A stretch of DNA of 64,000 bases, taken from positions 1 to 64,000 of the forward strand of contig NZ_SBLB01000015.1 in NCBI RefSeq assembly GCF_004138325.1, written 5' to 3'. The notes below the pieces were generated by a model. The model made no database searches. It worked only from the letters and a program-made list of their open reading frames with translations, and was not told the DNA's origin. The translations under genes and the position numbers were made by a program. Shown here one piece after another: positions 23,867-32,579 of the stretch. The first letter of the stretch is position 1. Each line of letters starts with the position of its first letter. Source of the DNA: Spirosoma sordidisoli (GTDB lineage: Bacteria > Bacteroidota > Bacteroidia > Cytophagales > Spirosomataceae).

Positions 23867-26065
23867 ATGATGCGATTTCTTCTGCTTTTGCTGCTGATCG
23901 GCTGCGCTGTAACCACCTGGGCCCAGCCAGCCACCCCATATTCAATTGAACAGGTAGTATCTGCTCCCTATTGCGCCAACCTAACCGCCGGCCGAAACCG
24001 GGTGGCCTGGGTCGTCACAACCGAGGGTGTCCGGAATATCTGCGTATATGAGTTTCTCGAGGCATCCGGCAACGTTCCGCGTTCGCAGCCGACCCAACCG
24101 GGTAAACTGATCCAGCTTACTCGCCAGACCGTTGACGATGGACAGGAACTGGGCGAACTGCGCTTCTCGCCCGACGGCCGTTACCTGGCCTATGTACGAG
24201 GGGGGAGCAAAAACGCAAAGGGCGAGAACCCCAACCCTGTCAGTGATCCGGCCAGCACCGAGCAGGCTGTCTACCTCGTGCCGACCGACGGCAGCAGTAC
24301 CGCCCGCAAAATCGGATTGGGTAACCATCCGTCGTTTTCGCCCGATGGGGGTCGGCTGTTGTTTAGCCAGGCAGGCCAGCCTGTGGTAGCCAGCCTGACC
24401 GCCCAATCGGCCGGCGGGTCTGTAACAGCGGCTCCGGCCGTCAGTAAACTATTTACATCCCGTGGCAGCTTGGGGAGTTTCAGCTGGTCGCCCGACGGAA
24501 CCCGGGTGTTGTTCGTGAGTGATCGAGGCTACCATTCGTTCATTGGTGTATACGACCTTGCGCAGAAAACGATATCGTGGCTGGCGCCGGGCGTTGACCG
24601 GGATGCTGCACCCGTCTGGTCGCCCGACGGAAAACGGGTGGCATTTATTCGCGTGCCCGGGCTGCGTCATGGCGAGCTGGAGAACGTACAGGGCGGAAAC
24701 CGGTTTGCGATCTGGACGGCTGACGTGAAAACCGGCGAGGGTCGTCAACTCTGGCACTCCCCGGCCGACGATGGAGGTTTTGCGCAGTATTATCCCGCCG
24801 AGCCCCTTCGGTGGACGGTAGCGAATCAGCTGCTTTTTTTCTCCGAACATGAGGACTGGATGCACCTATATTCGCTCTCGCCGGAAGGGGGCGATAAGCC
24901 CGTGGATCGCACCCCCGGATCTTACGAAGCCGAAGAAACGGTTGTTTCGCCCGACGGTCAGACGCTGTACTTCAGCAGCAACAACCCCGAGAACGATCCG
25001 CTCGACCGCGACCGGCGGCATGTATGGCGGGTGTCTCTGACCGAAAAGAACCCAAAGCCGGTATCTGTTACGAAGGGGAAAGGCATCGAAACCGACCCGA
25101 CGCTCGTTGGCAACTGGCTGGTCTGCCGATCGGCTGCTTATAACCGACCAACGGGCATCGAGATGCGCAGCCTGAGCCAGTCGCTGGAGCCGATTCGGTA
25201 TCCAAGCTCATTACCCGCTCGCTTTCCGCAGGGCGCCCTGGTTGAACCCCAACAGGTGGTGATGACAGCGGCCGACGGGGTGGTTGTACACGGTCAGCTG
25301 TTCCTGCCGACTGGGGTAACGTCGGCTGGGAGTCGTAAACCGGCGCTTATTTTCATGCATGGCGGACCGATGCGGCAAATGTTGCTTGGCTGGCATTACC
25401 GGGGTACCTACTACGCCAATGCCTACGCCATCAATCAGTATCTGGCCTCGCAGGGGTACGTGGTGCTGTCGGTAAACTACCGGGCGGGTATCGGGTACGG
25501 GCGGGCGTTTCGCCGGGCCGCGCGACAGGGCCCCCGGGGAGCCTCCGAATACCAGGATGTGCTGGCTGCGGCCGACTACCTGAAAAGCCGTTCCGATGTC
25601 GACGCGGCCCGAATAGGCTTGTGGGGCGGCTCCTACGGTGGTTATCTTACCGCACTCGGGCTAGCCCGTAACTCGGATCGGTTTGCGGCCGGGGTCGATC
25701 TGCACGGCGTTCATGACTGGTCTTGGCGGGGAAACTATTTCACGCCCGGGGGCGAGTGGGGCATCGGGCCCGACCAGATGAAACAAGCCCTGGCTTCGTC
25801 GCCCAACGCGGATTTGAGTCAGTGGCGATCGCCCTGCCTGTTCGTGCATGGCGATGATGATCGAAACGTGAGCTTTAATGAAACGGTCGATCTGGTGCAG
25901 AAGCTACGGGAGCGTCAGGTGCCAACGGAGGTGCTCGTCTTCCCCGACGATGTTCATAGCTTACTCCTTCACAAAAACTGGCTTCGGACGTATAACGCGC
26001 TGGATGCTTTCTTCAACAAATACCTGCTTCGTCAACCCGACAAAGGTGTCGCCACTGAAAAATGA
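23867..26065 (+). CDS. S9-family prolyl oligopeptidase with beta-propeller
   Basis: Secreted serine peptidase of the DPP-IV/acylaminoacyl type, about 732 residues. A signal peptide (MMRFLLLLLLIGCAVTTWAQ) opens the protein. Several PD40-type propeller repeats follow (LRFSPDGRYLAYV, PSFSPDGGRLLFS, FSWSPDGTRVLFV, PVWSPDGKRVAFI, VVSPDGQTLYFSS), and an alpha/beta-hydrolase domain closes it. The catalytic Ser is in GGSYGGYLTALG, the Asp in HGDDDRNVSF and the His in DDVHSLLLH. The ATG at 23867 is chosen because upstream in-frame codons fall inside a terminator. It overlaps ogt by 4 bp. Confidence 0.93.
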   Translation: MMRFLLLLLLIGCAVTTWAQPATPYSIEQVVSAPYCANLTAGRNRVAWVVTTEGVRNICVYEFLEASGNVPRSQPTQPGKLIQLTRQTVDDGQELGELRFSPDGRYLAYVRGGSKNAKGENPNPVSDPASTEQAVYLVPTDGSSTARKIGLGNHPSFSPDGGRLLFSQAGQPVVASLTAQSAGGSVTAAPAVSKLFTSRGSLGSFSWSPDGTRVLFVSDRGYHSFIGVYDLAQKTISWLAPGVDRDAAPVWSPDGKRVAFIRVPGLRHGELENVQGGNRFAIWTADVKTGEGRQLWHSPADDGGFAQYYPAEPLRWTVANQLLFFSEHEDWMHLYSLSPEGGDKPVDRTPGSYEAEETVVSPDGQTLYFSSNNPENDPLDRDRRHVWRVSLTEKNPKPVSVTKGKGIETDPTLVGNWLVCRSAAYNRPTGIEMRSLSQSLEPIRYPSSLPARFPQGALVEPQQVVMTAADGVVVHGQLFLPTGVTSAGSRKPALIFMHGGPMRQMLLGWHYRGTYYANAYAINQYLASQGYVVLSVNYRAGIGYGRAFRRAARQGPRGASEYQDVLAAADYLKSRSDVDAARIGLWGGSYGGYLTALGLARNSDRFAAGVDLHGVHDWSWRGNYFTPGGEWGIGPDQMKQALASSPNADLSQWRSPCLFVHGDDDRNVSFNETVDLVQKLRERQVPTEVLVFPDDVHSLLLHKNWLRTYNALDAFFNKYLLRQPDKGVATEK

Positions 26066-26565
26066 TCTCTACCGTATTTGAATCGCCCATCGGACTGGTT
26101 CAGGTGATGGGTACGGCCGAGGGCGTTTCGGCCATTACCTGTATTGATGTGTTGCCTGGGCCAGAACTGACGCCCGATACTCCCGAACCAGTTCGGCAGG
26201 CTGTCGAGCAGTTACAGGCTTATTTTGCCGGTAGTGGGCAGACATTCAGTTTTCGGCTCAATCCGGTAGGGACTGCTTTTCAGCAAACCGTCTGGCGGGC
26301 GCTGCTCGACATCCCGTTTGGAACGACCTGCTCGTACCTGACCCTGACCCGACGAATCGGCGACGAAAAGGCCATTCGGGCGGTGGCGGCTGCCAACGGC
26401 CGAAATCCAATAGCTATCGTAATTCCGTGTCATCGGGTGATCGGCTCAAATGGGTCATTGACCGGTTATGCGGGTGGTTTGTGGCGCAAACAGTGGCTCC
26501 TTGAACATGAGGGCACCTGGCCGGTTAAACCAACTAACCCACCGGGCCAGTTATCGCTGTTCTGA
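26062..26565 (+). CDS. ogt: Methylated-DNA-protein-cysteine methyltransferase
   Basis: Removes alkyl groups from O6-alkylguanine by irreversible transfer to its own cysteine. The 167-residue product carries the active-site IVIPCHRVI (Cys near 120) followed by GSNGSLTGYAGG. An upstream DNA-binding helix reads FQQTVWRALLDIPFGTTCSY with TRRIGDEKAIRAVAAANG after it. The ATGA overlap with the S9 peptidase couples translation, and the MBL gene follows after 11 bp, giving a three-gene run of unrelated functions. Confidence 0.95.
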   Translation: MISTVFESPIGLVQVMGTAEGVSAITCIDVLPGPELTPDTPEPVRQAVEQLQAYFAGSGQTFSFRLNPVGTAFQQTVWRALLDIPFGTTCSYLTLTRRIGDEKAIRAVAAANGRNPIAIVIPCHRVIGSNGSLTGYAGGLWRKQWLLEHEGTWPVKPTNPPGQLSLF

Positions 26566-26576
26566 CTAAACTCATC

Positions 26577-27629
26577 ATGACATATACCCACCTGCCGTTA
26601 TGGCGTTTGCTGTTGTTTATTGGTTGTCTGGCAACGGGCTCCTGTGCTCCGCGCTACCGGGGCCCGGTGACGGATCATTTTACCGGTAAGCGGTTCGTCA
26701 ACCCCGACATGCCTGCCCGCGAGGGAGGTGGGTTGTTGAAATGGCTGCTGCATCGCGACAAAGGACCATGGGCTGAGCAGCCAAACGCCTACGTGGGGGC
26801 GCCACCGGCCCGGCGCATCGAGGGCGACAGTCTGGTGCTGACGTTTGTGAATCATTCTACTTTTTTGCTGCAAACGGGCGGACTAAACATCCTGACCGAT
26901 CCGGTCTGGTCAGAACGCGTGGGTCCGACGAACTGGCTGGGTGTCAGGCGCCGACGACCGCCGGGAATACGGTTTGAGGATTTGCCACCCATCGATGTGG
27001 TTTTGCTCAGCCATTTGCATTACGACCATCTCGATTTACCCACGCTGCGCCGGCTGGTCCGGGCCCACAATCCGCTCTTCGTGGTGCCGCTGGGCGTTGG
27101 CTATCTGCCGCGCCGGGCCGGGGGGCGGGTAGCCCGAGAACTCGACTGGAACGATACCCTGCGGATCAGGCCTGGTCTTGAGTTGACCTGTACACCCGCT
27201 CAGCACTTCAGCAATCGGGGTTTGGGTGACCGGGATCGCACCTTATGGGCCGGGTATCTGCTGCACACGAGCTTCGGTACGACCTACTTCTGTGGAGATA
27301 GTGGGTATGGCCCCCATTTCAAACGCATTGCCGAACAGGCGGCCCGCAGTCCAACCGGGCCTATCAGGCTGGCGCTGTTACCCATCGGCTCTTACCGACC
27401 AGAGTGGTTCATGGCGCCGGTGCATGTGTCACCCGCCGGAGCCGTGCGCGCTTTCATGGATGTAAAGGCGCCCCGGGCAGTCGGTATTCATTTCGGAACC
27501 TTTCAGCAGGGCGACGATGGCCTAACGGAGCCCGTCGAGGATCTGCGCAAGGCCCTCGCGGAACAGGGTATCGCGCAGGACCGATTCATAGCTCCCCAGG
27601 AAGGCCGACCCATTACAATTAAAAAGTGA
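26577..27629 (+). CDS. MBL-fold metallo-hydrolase lipoprotein (NAPE-PLD/UlaG-like)
   Basis: A 350-residue metallo-beta-lactamase-fold protein. Its N terminus has a hydrophobic leader ending in a lipobox (ATGSCAP), predicting a lipid-anchored envelope protein. Metal ligands are visible in LSHLHYDHLD (HxHxDH) and the His of TPAQHFSNRG. The Asp in FCGDSGYGPHF and the His of VGIHFGTF near the end complete the site. The closest known architecture is the NAPE-phospholipase-D/UlaG branch, so a phosphodiesterase or lipid-related activity is possible. The upstream ogt gene lies 11 bp away. Confidence 0.87.
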   Translation: MTYTHLPLWRLLLFIGCLATGSCAPRYRGPVTDHFTGKRFVNPDMPAREGGGLLKWLLHRDKGPWAEQPNAYVGAPPARRIEGDSLVLTFVNHSTFLLQTGGLNILTDPVWSERVGPTNWLGVRRRRPPGIRFEDLPPIDVVLLSHLHYDHLDLPTLRRLVRAHNPLFVVPLGVGYLPRRAGGRVARELDWNDTLRIRPGLELTCTPAQHFSNRGLGDRDRTLWAGYLLHTSFGTTYFCGDSGYGPHFKRIAEQAARSPTGPIRLALLPIGSYRPEWFMAPVHVSPAGAVRAFMDVKAPRAVGIHFGTFQQGDDGLTEPVEDLRKALAEQGIAQDRFIAPQEGRPITIKK

Positions 27630-27703
27630 ACGAGCCAGGTTCATAGAAGAGATCGCTAAGTACATTACTGGAAGACGAATAGCAAAACGGCATTGATATT
27701 GTG

Positions 27704-27711
27704 TACTTTTG
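27704..27711 (+). promoter_or_regulatory. -7 element that fixes the aminotransferase start
   Basis: TACTTTTG, a full match to TAnnTTTG, lies 4 bp before the first possible ATG at 27716. Transcription would begin at or after that ATG, so translation must begin at an ATG further downstream (27776 or 27791). Confidence 0.6.
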
Positions 27712-27790
27712 CCGCATGGAATCAGTGCAGATTGATAGGCCCACCACCGATGCTCCCGGCACGGAAAAAGCCAGTATGGATGTACCCGGT

Positions 27791-29002
27791 ATGGATATAC
27801 TGAAAAGCCAGCGTCTCGAACAACTCAAATATGACATCAGAGGGCCCGTATACGAAAAGGCACTTGAACTCGAAAGTCAGGGGTACAAAATTATCAGCCT
27901 CAATATTGGCAATCCGGCTGTTTTTGGCTTCGATGCGCCCGATGAGATTGTTCACGATATCATCCTGAATATTCGGAACGCGCAGGGCTACGCCGACTCG
28001 CGGGGGTTGTTCTCGGCCCGTAAAGCCGTCATGCACCACACGCAGAACATCGGCTTGCCCGGTATTACCATCAACGACATCTATATCGGAAACGGCGTCA
28101 GTGAGCTGATTATGCTGGCCATGCAGGCCCTGCTCAACGAAGGTGACGAAGTGCTGATTCCATCGCCCGATTATCCGCTCTGGACTGCCTCGGTCGCGTT
28201 CTGCGGAGGAAAGCCGGTTCATTACGTTTGTGACGAAGCGGCCGGCTGGAATCCGGATCTGGCCGATCTGGAGCAAAAGATAACCCCTCGTACCCGAGCG
28301 GTAGTTGTCATCAATCCCAACAATCCGACCGGGGCCGTATACGACCGGGCGGTGCTCGAAGGCATTGCCCGCATTGCCGAACGGCATAAACTAATCGTCT
28401 TTTCGGACGAGATTTATGACCGTATTCTGTACGACGGAGCTCAGCATTTTCCCATCGCCAAAATGGTACACGACACGTTGTGTATCACCATGGGTGGCCT
28501 GTCGAAGAACTACCGGTCTGCGGGCTTTCGGGGCGGATGGCTGATTCTGAGCGGAGCGCGTCACCGGGCCAAGTCCTACATTGAAGGATTGACGCTGCTG
28601 GCCAGTATGCGGCTCTGCGCCAACGTACCGACCCAGTATGCCATTCAGACCGCGCTGGGCGGCTACCAGAGTATCAACGATCTGGTCGTACCAGCCGGGC
28701 GGCTACACAAGCAGATGATGCTGGCCTACGAACGAATGATCGCTATTCCGGGGGTGTCGTGCGTGAAACCCAAAGGCGCCCTTTATATCTTCCCCAAACT
28801 GGATCTGAGCCAGTTCACCTTTGCCGACGACGATGACTTCGTGCTAAACCTGCTCATCGAACAAAAGGTACTGGTGGTGGCCGGTAGCGGCTTCAACTAC
28901 ACGACCAAAGACCACTTCCGGATCGTGTGTCTGCCAACGGTCGATGAACTCAACACCGCCCTCGATCGCATCGAAGCGTTCCTGGAAAGTCACCGGCGCT
29001 AA
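27791..29002 (+). CDS. PLP-dependent aminotransferase, AlaA-like
   Basis: Fold-type I aminotransferase of the AspC/AlaA group, probably alanine-2-oxoglutarate transamination, acting in the cytoplasm. From ATG 27791 the product is 403 residues. The N terminus (LEQLKYDIRGPVYEKA) and INIGNPAVFGFDAPDEI-like segment match the layout of E. coli AlaA closely. NPNNPTGAVYDR and SDEIYDRILYDG are family elements, and the PLP lysine is in GGLSKNYRSAGFRGGW. Upstream ATG codons at 27716 and 27776 are less likely because a -7 promoter element ends at 27711. Confidence 0.9.
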   Translation: MDILKSQRLEQLKYDIRGPVYEKALELESQGYKIISLNIGNPAVFGFDAPDEIVHDIILNIRNAQGYADSRGLFSARKAVMHHTQNIGLPGITINDIYIGNGVSELIMLAMQALLNEGDEVLIPSPDYPLWTASVAFCGGKPVHYVCDEAAGWNPDLADLEQKITPRTRAVVVINPNNPTGAVYDRAVLEGIARIAERHKLIVFSDEIYDRILYDGAQHFPIAKMVHDTLCITMGGLSKNYRSAGFRGGWLILSGARHRAKSYIEGLTLLASMRLCANVPTQYAIQTALGGYQSINDLVVPAGRLHKQMMLAYERMIAIPGVSCVKPKGALYIFPKLDLSQFTFADDDDFVLNLLIEQKVLVVAGSGFNYTTKDHFRIVCLPTVDELNTALDRIEAFLESHRR

Positions 29003-29162
29003 CTCTTGCCGGGTGTTCATAAACGTTTTTCTTCATTTCAACGTTATCGTATTCCCCCCGCGAAAAAGTCGGCTGGTATGGCTAACCGTGCCCGACTATA
29101 CGCGGCAGGGAGGATCGTTTACTGATCAGTGCGTACGCCCTTCGCGCCCACTGCCTTTTTTA

Positions 29163-29972
29163 ATGAATGAAATGGAAGCTACAAAAGAAAACGTACAACG
29201 CTCTGAAACGCAGAGCACCGAACGAATTGCCCAGGATTTACCCAAACGCGATGAGTTACTCCTGACCCCCGACGAACAGCGAATCAAAGAAGCGTTTCAG
29301 GATCATAACTGGAACGAAATCAAGACCGCCGATTCGTGGGTGATATTTAAAGTGATGGCCGAGTTTGTTGAAGGCTTCGATAAGCTGGCAAAAATTGGCC
29401 CATGCGTGTCTATCTTCGGATCGGCTCGGACCCAGCCCGACAATCCCTATTACAAAATGACCGAGGAGATCGCAGCCAAGCTGGTTCGCCACGGGTATGG
29501 TGTGATTACGGGTGGCGGCCCCGGCATCATGGAAGCCGGTAATAAAGGCGCCTATGAGCAGGGTGGTAAGTCGGTAGGACTAAACATCAAACTTCCCTTC
29601 GAGCAGCATAGCAACATCTACATCGATCCCGACAAAAGCATCAATTTCGATTTCTTCTTTGTTCGGAAAGTGATGTTTGTCAAATACGCGCAGGGTTTTG
29701 TGGTCATGCCCGGCGGTATGGGTACGCTCGACGAACTGTTTGAAGCGCTGACGCTGATTCAGACCCGTAAAATTGCCCGGTTCCCCATTGTACTGGTTGG
29801 ACGGGCCTACTGGCAGGGACTCATCGACTGGATCACCCAGGTAATGCTCGAACAGGAGCACAATATCAATCCGGAAGATATGAAGCTGATCAGCATTGTT
29901 GACACGCCAACCGACGCCGTGAGGGTTATTGACGAGTTCTACAGCAAATACCTGCTGAAGCCGAACTTCTAG
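29163..29972 (+). CDS. LOG-family Rossmann-fold protein (TIGR00730)
   Basis: Nucleoside-5'-monophosphate phosphoribohydrolase-like protein, the family that includes cytokinin-activating LOG enzymes and bacterial YgdH/PpnN-type nucleosidases; its substrate is unassigned. From ATG 29163 it has 269 residues. The fold opens at VSIFGSART, then VITGGGPGIMEAGNKGA with the conserved glycine loop, and VVMPGGMGTLDELFEAL, the catalytic PGGxGTxxE signature. An acidic N-terminal helix of about 80 residues precedes it. An intrinsic terminator follows. Confidence 0.88.
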   Translation: MNEMEATKENVQRSETQSTERIAQDLPKRDELLLTPDEQRIKEAFQDHNWNEIKTADSWVIFKVMAEFVEGFDKLAKIGPCVSIFGSARTQPDNPYYKMTEEIAAKLVRHGYGVITGGGPGIMEAGNKGAYEQGGKSVGLNIKLPFEQHSNIYIDPDKSINFDFFFVRKVMFVKYAQGFVVMPGGMGTLDELFEALTLIQTRKIARFPIVLVGRAYWQGLIDWITQVMLEQEHNINPEDMKLISIVDTPTDAVRVIDEFYSKYLLKPNF

Positions 29973-30030
29973 GCCGGTGGGTACGCTTGGGTCATCCCAG
30001 GTGTCAAGCCACCATTAGGCTATAGTATAG

Positions 30031-30070
30031 AAAGCGATGTCAGTCTGCACTGGCATCGCTTTGTTGTTTT
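30031..30070 (+). terminator. Intrinsic terminator after the LOG-family gene
   Basis: Stem of 14 bp including one G-T pair (30031-30044 with 30049-30062), loop CTGC, and a T-rich tail (GTTGTTTT). It lies about 60 bp after the stop. Confidence 0.85.
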
Positions 30071-30268
30071 AAAACACCAACGTTGGCATGATCCCGTTTG
30101 GTAGCCCACTAGTCATTTCGCTCGGTGGACTTGCTGGGTCAAGGGAGTATAAGTTTCCGTTCAGGAATTGTGCAGTATGGGCTTTGGCAATTTTCCGGAT
30201 GGCTCGATACATGCGACACCCGCAGAACGCGAGAGCAGCGTCTTATTGCCCAGCAGCGCTTTTATCGG
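30071..30268. other. Gap between LOG terminator and AraC-type gene
   Basis: About 200 bp between convergent genes, with one perfect 10-bp palindrome (CCAACGTTGG, 30077-30086). Open frames exist on the plus strand but overlap the AraC gene in antisense, show no recognisable domain, and start well after the terminator, so no gene is called. Confidence 0.5.
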
Positions 30269-31177
30269 TCAGTTGAACGACGCCCTGAACGACAGTGGGC
30301 TCTGGTTTGTCTTAGCTTTGAACAGCTTACTAAACGATTGAGAATGCTCAAACCCTAACTCATACGCAATTTCACTTACCGACAACTCCGTCGTCGAGAG
30401 CCGTTCTTTCGCTCTTTCGATGAGCTTTTCGTGGATGAGTTGCTGCGTAGTTTGCCCGGTCAGCTGCTTCAACAGACTGCTCAGGTATTTGGTCGATACA
30501 TGTAGCGTTTCGGCAATCTGTTGGACTGTAGGCAGGCCTTTTTGCATCAAGTCATCACCCCTGAAGTAATCCGTTAGCATATCATCTACCCGTTCTAACA
30601 GCTTACTGTTAGTAATTTTGCGAGTAATAAACTGGCGTTCGTAAAACCGTTGGGCGTAGGTAAACAGTACCTCCAGGTGAGCAATCATGACGTCCTGACT
30701 AAACTTGTCCAGATTGGCCTGGTACTCCTGTCTGATAATGTCGATTATGCCATCAATAATTGTTTCCTCTTTATCGGACAGAAACAGCGCTTCATGGGTA
30801 GAGTAGCCGAAAAAGTCGTACTGTTTTATTTTTCTGGATAGGGAGGTATTCCACAAAAAGTCGGGGTGAATGAACAGCATCCAGCCTTCGAGCTGATGGG
30901 GTACTCCGTTCTCTTCCCCTCGTAGAATCTGGCCGGGGGCCAGGAAAGCCATCAATCCCTCATCGAAATCATATTTCTGCTGGCCATACATAAGTTTGTC
31001 GCAACCGCGTTTCAGCGAAACCACATATAAGTCAAAAATAACGGCATGGATACCCGGGTCGGCTTTCAGGTCTTTCAGATCGATGATGCCGATGAGAGGG
31101 GGGTGGGGCTTGGGCAGCCCCATTATCCGGTGTATTTGTGAGATGGATTCGATTCGGACCAGGTTCGATGCTGCCAT
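30269..31177 (-). CDS. AraC-family transcriptional regulator
   Basis: Regulator of 302 residues with a variable N-terminal sensor half and the AraC DNA-binding domain at the C terminus. The two helix-turn-helix units are TVQQIAETLHVSTKYLSSLL and SVSEIAYELGFEHSQSFSKL, followed by FKAKTNQSPLSFR. The N-terminal half contains an AraC-type cupin-like beta core (GIHAVIFDLYVVSLKRGCDK, FDEGLMAFLAPGQI). It begins 15 bp after the DoxX-like gene and is the last gene of an SDR-DoxX-AraC operon. The region looks lower in G+C than the neighbouring DNA. Confidence 0.9.
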   Translation of the reverse strand: MAASNLVRIESISQIHRIMGLPKPHPPLIGIIDLKDLKADPGIHAVIFDLYVVSLKRGCDKLMYGQQKYDFDEGLMAFLAPGQILRGEENGVPHQLEGWMLFIHPDFLWNTSLSRKIKQYDFFGYSTHEALFLSDKEETIIDGIIDIIRQEYQANLDKFSQDVMIAHLEVLFTYAQRFYERQFITRKITNSKLLERVDDMLTDYFRGDDLMQKGLPTVQQIAETLHVSTKYLSSLLKQLTGQTTQQLIHEKLIERAKERLSTTELSVSEIAYELGFEHSQSFSKLFKAKTNQSPLSFRASFN

Positions 31178-31192
31178 AAGGTAGACGTGGGG

Positions 31193-31543
31193 TTAAAACT
31201 TGAAGGGATACTTCAGCCAGATCAGGGCCAGTGGCATGGCGAGAAAGGGAATTTCAATCAACGCCATGCTTATGTTGCCGGCTCGTAGCGACAAGGCCAT
31301 GATCAGGACGATGGTTACCGCGTTCAGCACATTACTGATGAAAAACGTTGGCGGAAACAGCAGCATTAGCCCGATAGCGATGGAAAGTACACCGAAAAAT
31401 GGCATGATGGCTTTACTAATGCCCAGGTCTGCCATCATGTTTACCTGGTCGGTATTAGCCGGCTGGAAGGTATCCCAACCGTGTTTGAGACTCAGGCATG
31501 CCGAAATAGTTAATAAACCTACGGAAATAATAGTCTTCATCAT
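31193..31543 (-). CDS. DoxX-like four-helix membrane protein
   Basis: A 116-residue protein with four hydrophobic segments (ISVGLLTISACLSL, IMPFFGVLSIAIGLMLLF, VLNAVTIVLIMALSL, IEIPFLAMPLALIWL) separated by short polar loops, the DoxX/DoxD-like layout. Family members are linked to thiosulfate oxidation or membrane redox roles, but the function here is unknown. Its ATG overlaps the stop of the upstream SDR gene by 4 bp. Confidence 0.7.
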   Translation of the reverse strand: MMKTIISVGLLTISACLSLKHGWDTFQPANTDQVNMMADLGISKAIMPFFGVLSIAIGLMLLFPPTFFISNVLNAVTIVLIMALSLRAGNISMALIEIPFLAMPLALIWLKYPFKF

Positions 31544-32322
31544 GGCTTGCTGACCAGTTTGAATTTTTTGAACTCACGGTGTCCTATGTTGCGCTCAATA
31601 AAACCGGGGGCAATACGGCTCGCTAACTTGATCACATTCACCAGGCCTGGCCTTATTTCAAGCGTGTCGTTCAGTAGCCCTTTCATAACAACGCTTACCA
31701 GTTTATCGACGTCCATCATCTGGCCTGGGTCGGGTTGTACCACCCAATCATTCTGAAGATTGGTGTTGACCCCCGGCGGTATGAGTTCAAAGACCCTGAC
31801 ATTAGAGTCTTCGAGTTGTAACCGCAAGGCCTTTGTGTACGCGTGAACCCCTGCTTTGGAGGCACTGTAGATAGGAGCGGAGGAGTAAGCCATAAAGGCT
31901 ATCGCTGATGAGACGTTGACAATAGCAGCCGTTTTTTGCTGGAGCAGGTGCGGCAAAAATTGGTGCACCATCTGGATGGTACCGGACAGGTTGGTGCTGA
32001 TTTCGCGGACTATGCTATCCAGATCATGGCTCGTATCCTGCAAATCGAGCTGTCGCATCAGTCCGGCATTGTTGATGATCATGTTCAACGCCGGAAACTG
32101 TTGGGTGACGGCTTTGTAGAGCTGTTCGATATCCGTCGGTTTACTCACATCGCTTTGCAGGACGTGAACAGCCGGGAATTGCTCCCTGGTTTTCTGGAGG
32201 GCGTCCAGACTGCGGCCTGTAACGATGAGGGTGGCTCCCTGTTGAGTAAGTTGTTTGACAAGCGCTAAACCGATACCGCTGGTTCCGCCTGTAATCAGAA
32301 TGGTGCTGTTTGCCAGGTTCAT
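31540..32322 (-). CDS. SDR oxidoreductase, DltE-like
   Basis: Classical short-chain dehydrogenase of 260 residues: glycine motif TGGTSGIGLALV (about 11-22), IINNAGLM (about 86-93), catalytic Ser in VNVSSAIAF and YSASKAGVHAY (about 153-163) with Tyr and Lys. A -LIPPGV- segment follows the active site. The DltE/YvaG-like subgroup often acts on quinone-like or carbonyl compounds, but the substrate is unknown. It is the first gene of an operon with DoxX-like and AraC-type genes, and its stop overlaps the DoxX start. Confidence 0.88.
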   Translation of the reverse strand: MNLANSTILITGGTSGIGLALVKQLTQQGATLIVTGRSLDALQKTREQFPAVHVLQSDVSKPTDIEQLYKAVTQQFPALNMIINNAGLMRQLDLQDTSHDLDSIVREISTNLSGTIQMVHQFLPHLLQQKTAAIVNVSSAIAFMAYSSAPIYSASKAGVHAYTKALRLQLEDSNVRVFELIPPGVNTNLQNDWVVQPDPGQMMDVDKLVSVVMKGLLNDTLEIRPGLVNVIKLASRIAPGFIERNIGHREFKKFKLVSKP

Positions 32323-32579
32323 TGTTTCCGTTTTTTGTTATTGCAAAAGTCTGCAGCAGTCAAAAAACGGATGTAGCCAAAAGTCGCGGTGTTGTAGTAG
32401 AAAGGGAATATGGCCATCCGCCAATCCAGGTCTGACCTCGATTGGCGGATGGATGCGTAAGTACTTCGATCAACGCTTGTACCTATTTATCAGGAGTAGA
32501 GCAACGTCCCGATGCTGGCCTGAGAATAGCCAGCTCCGTCAAACTGCGGAATGAGTTAGAGTTGGGAGCGATACCAGTC

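Noticed and set aside
30125..30358. A 77-codon plus-strand frame at the end of the AraC-type gene
   Set aside because: It overlaps the AraC coding end in antisense, has no known domain, and starts past a strong terminator with no promoter.
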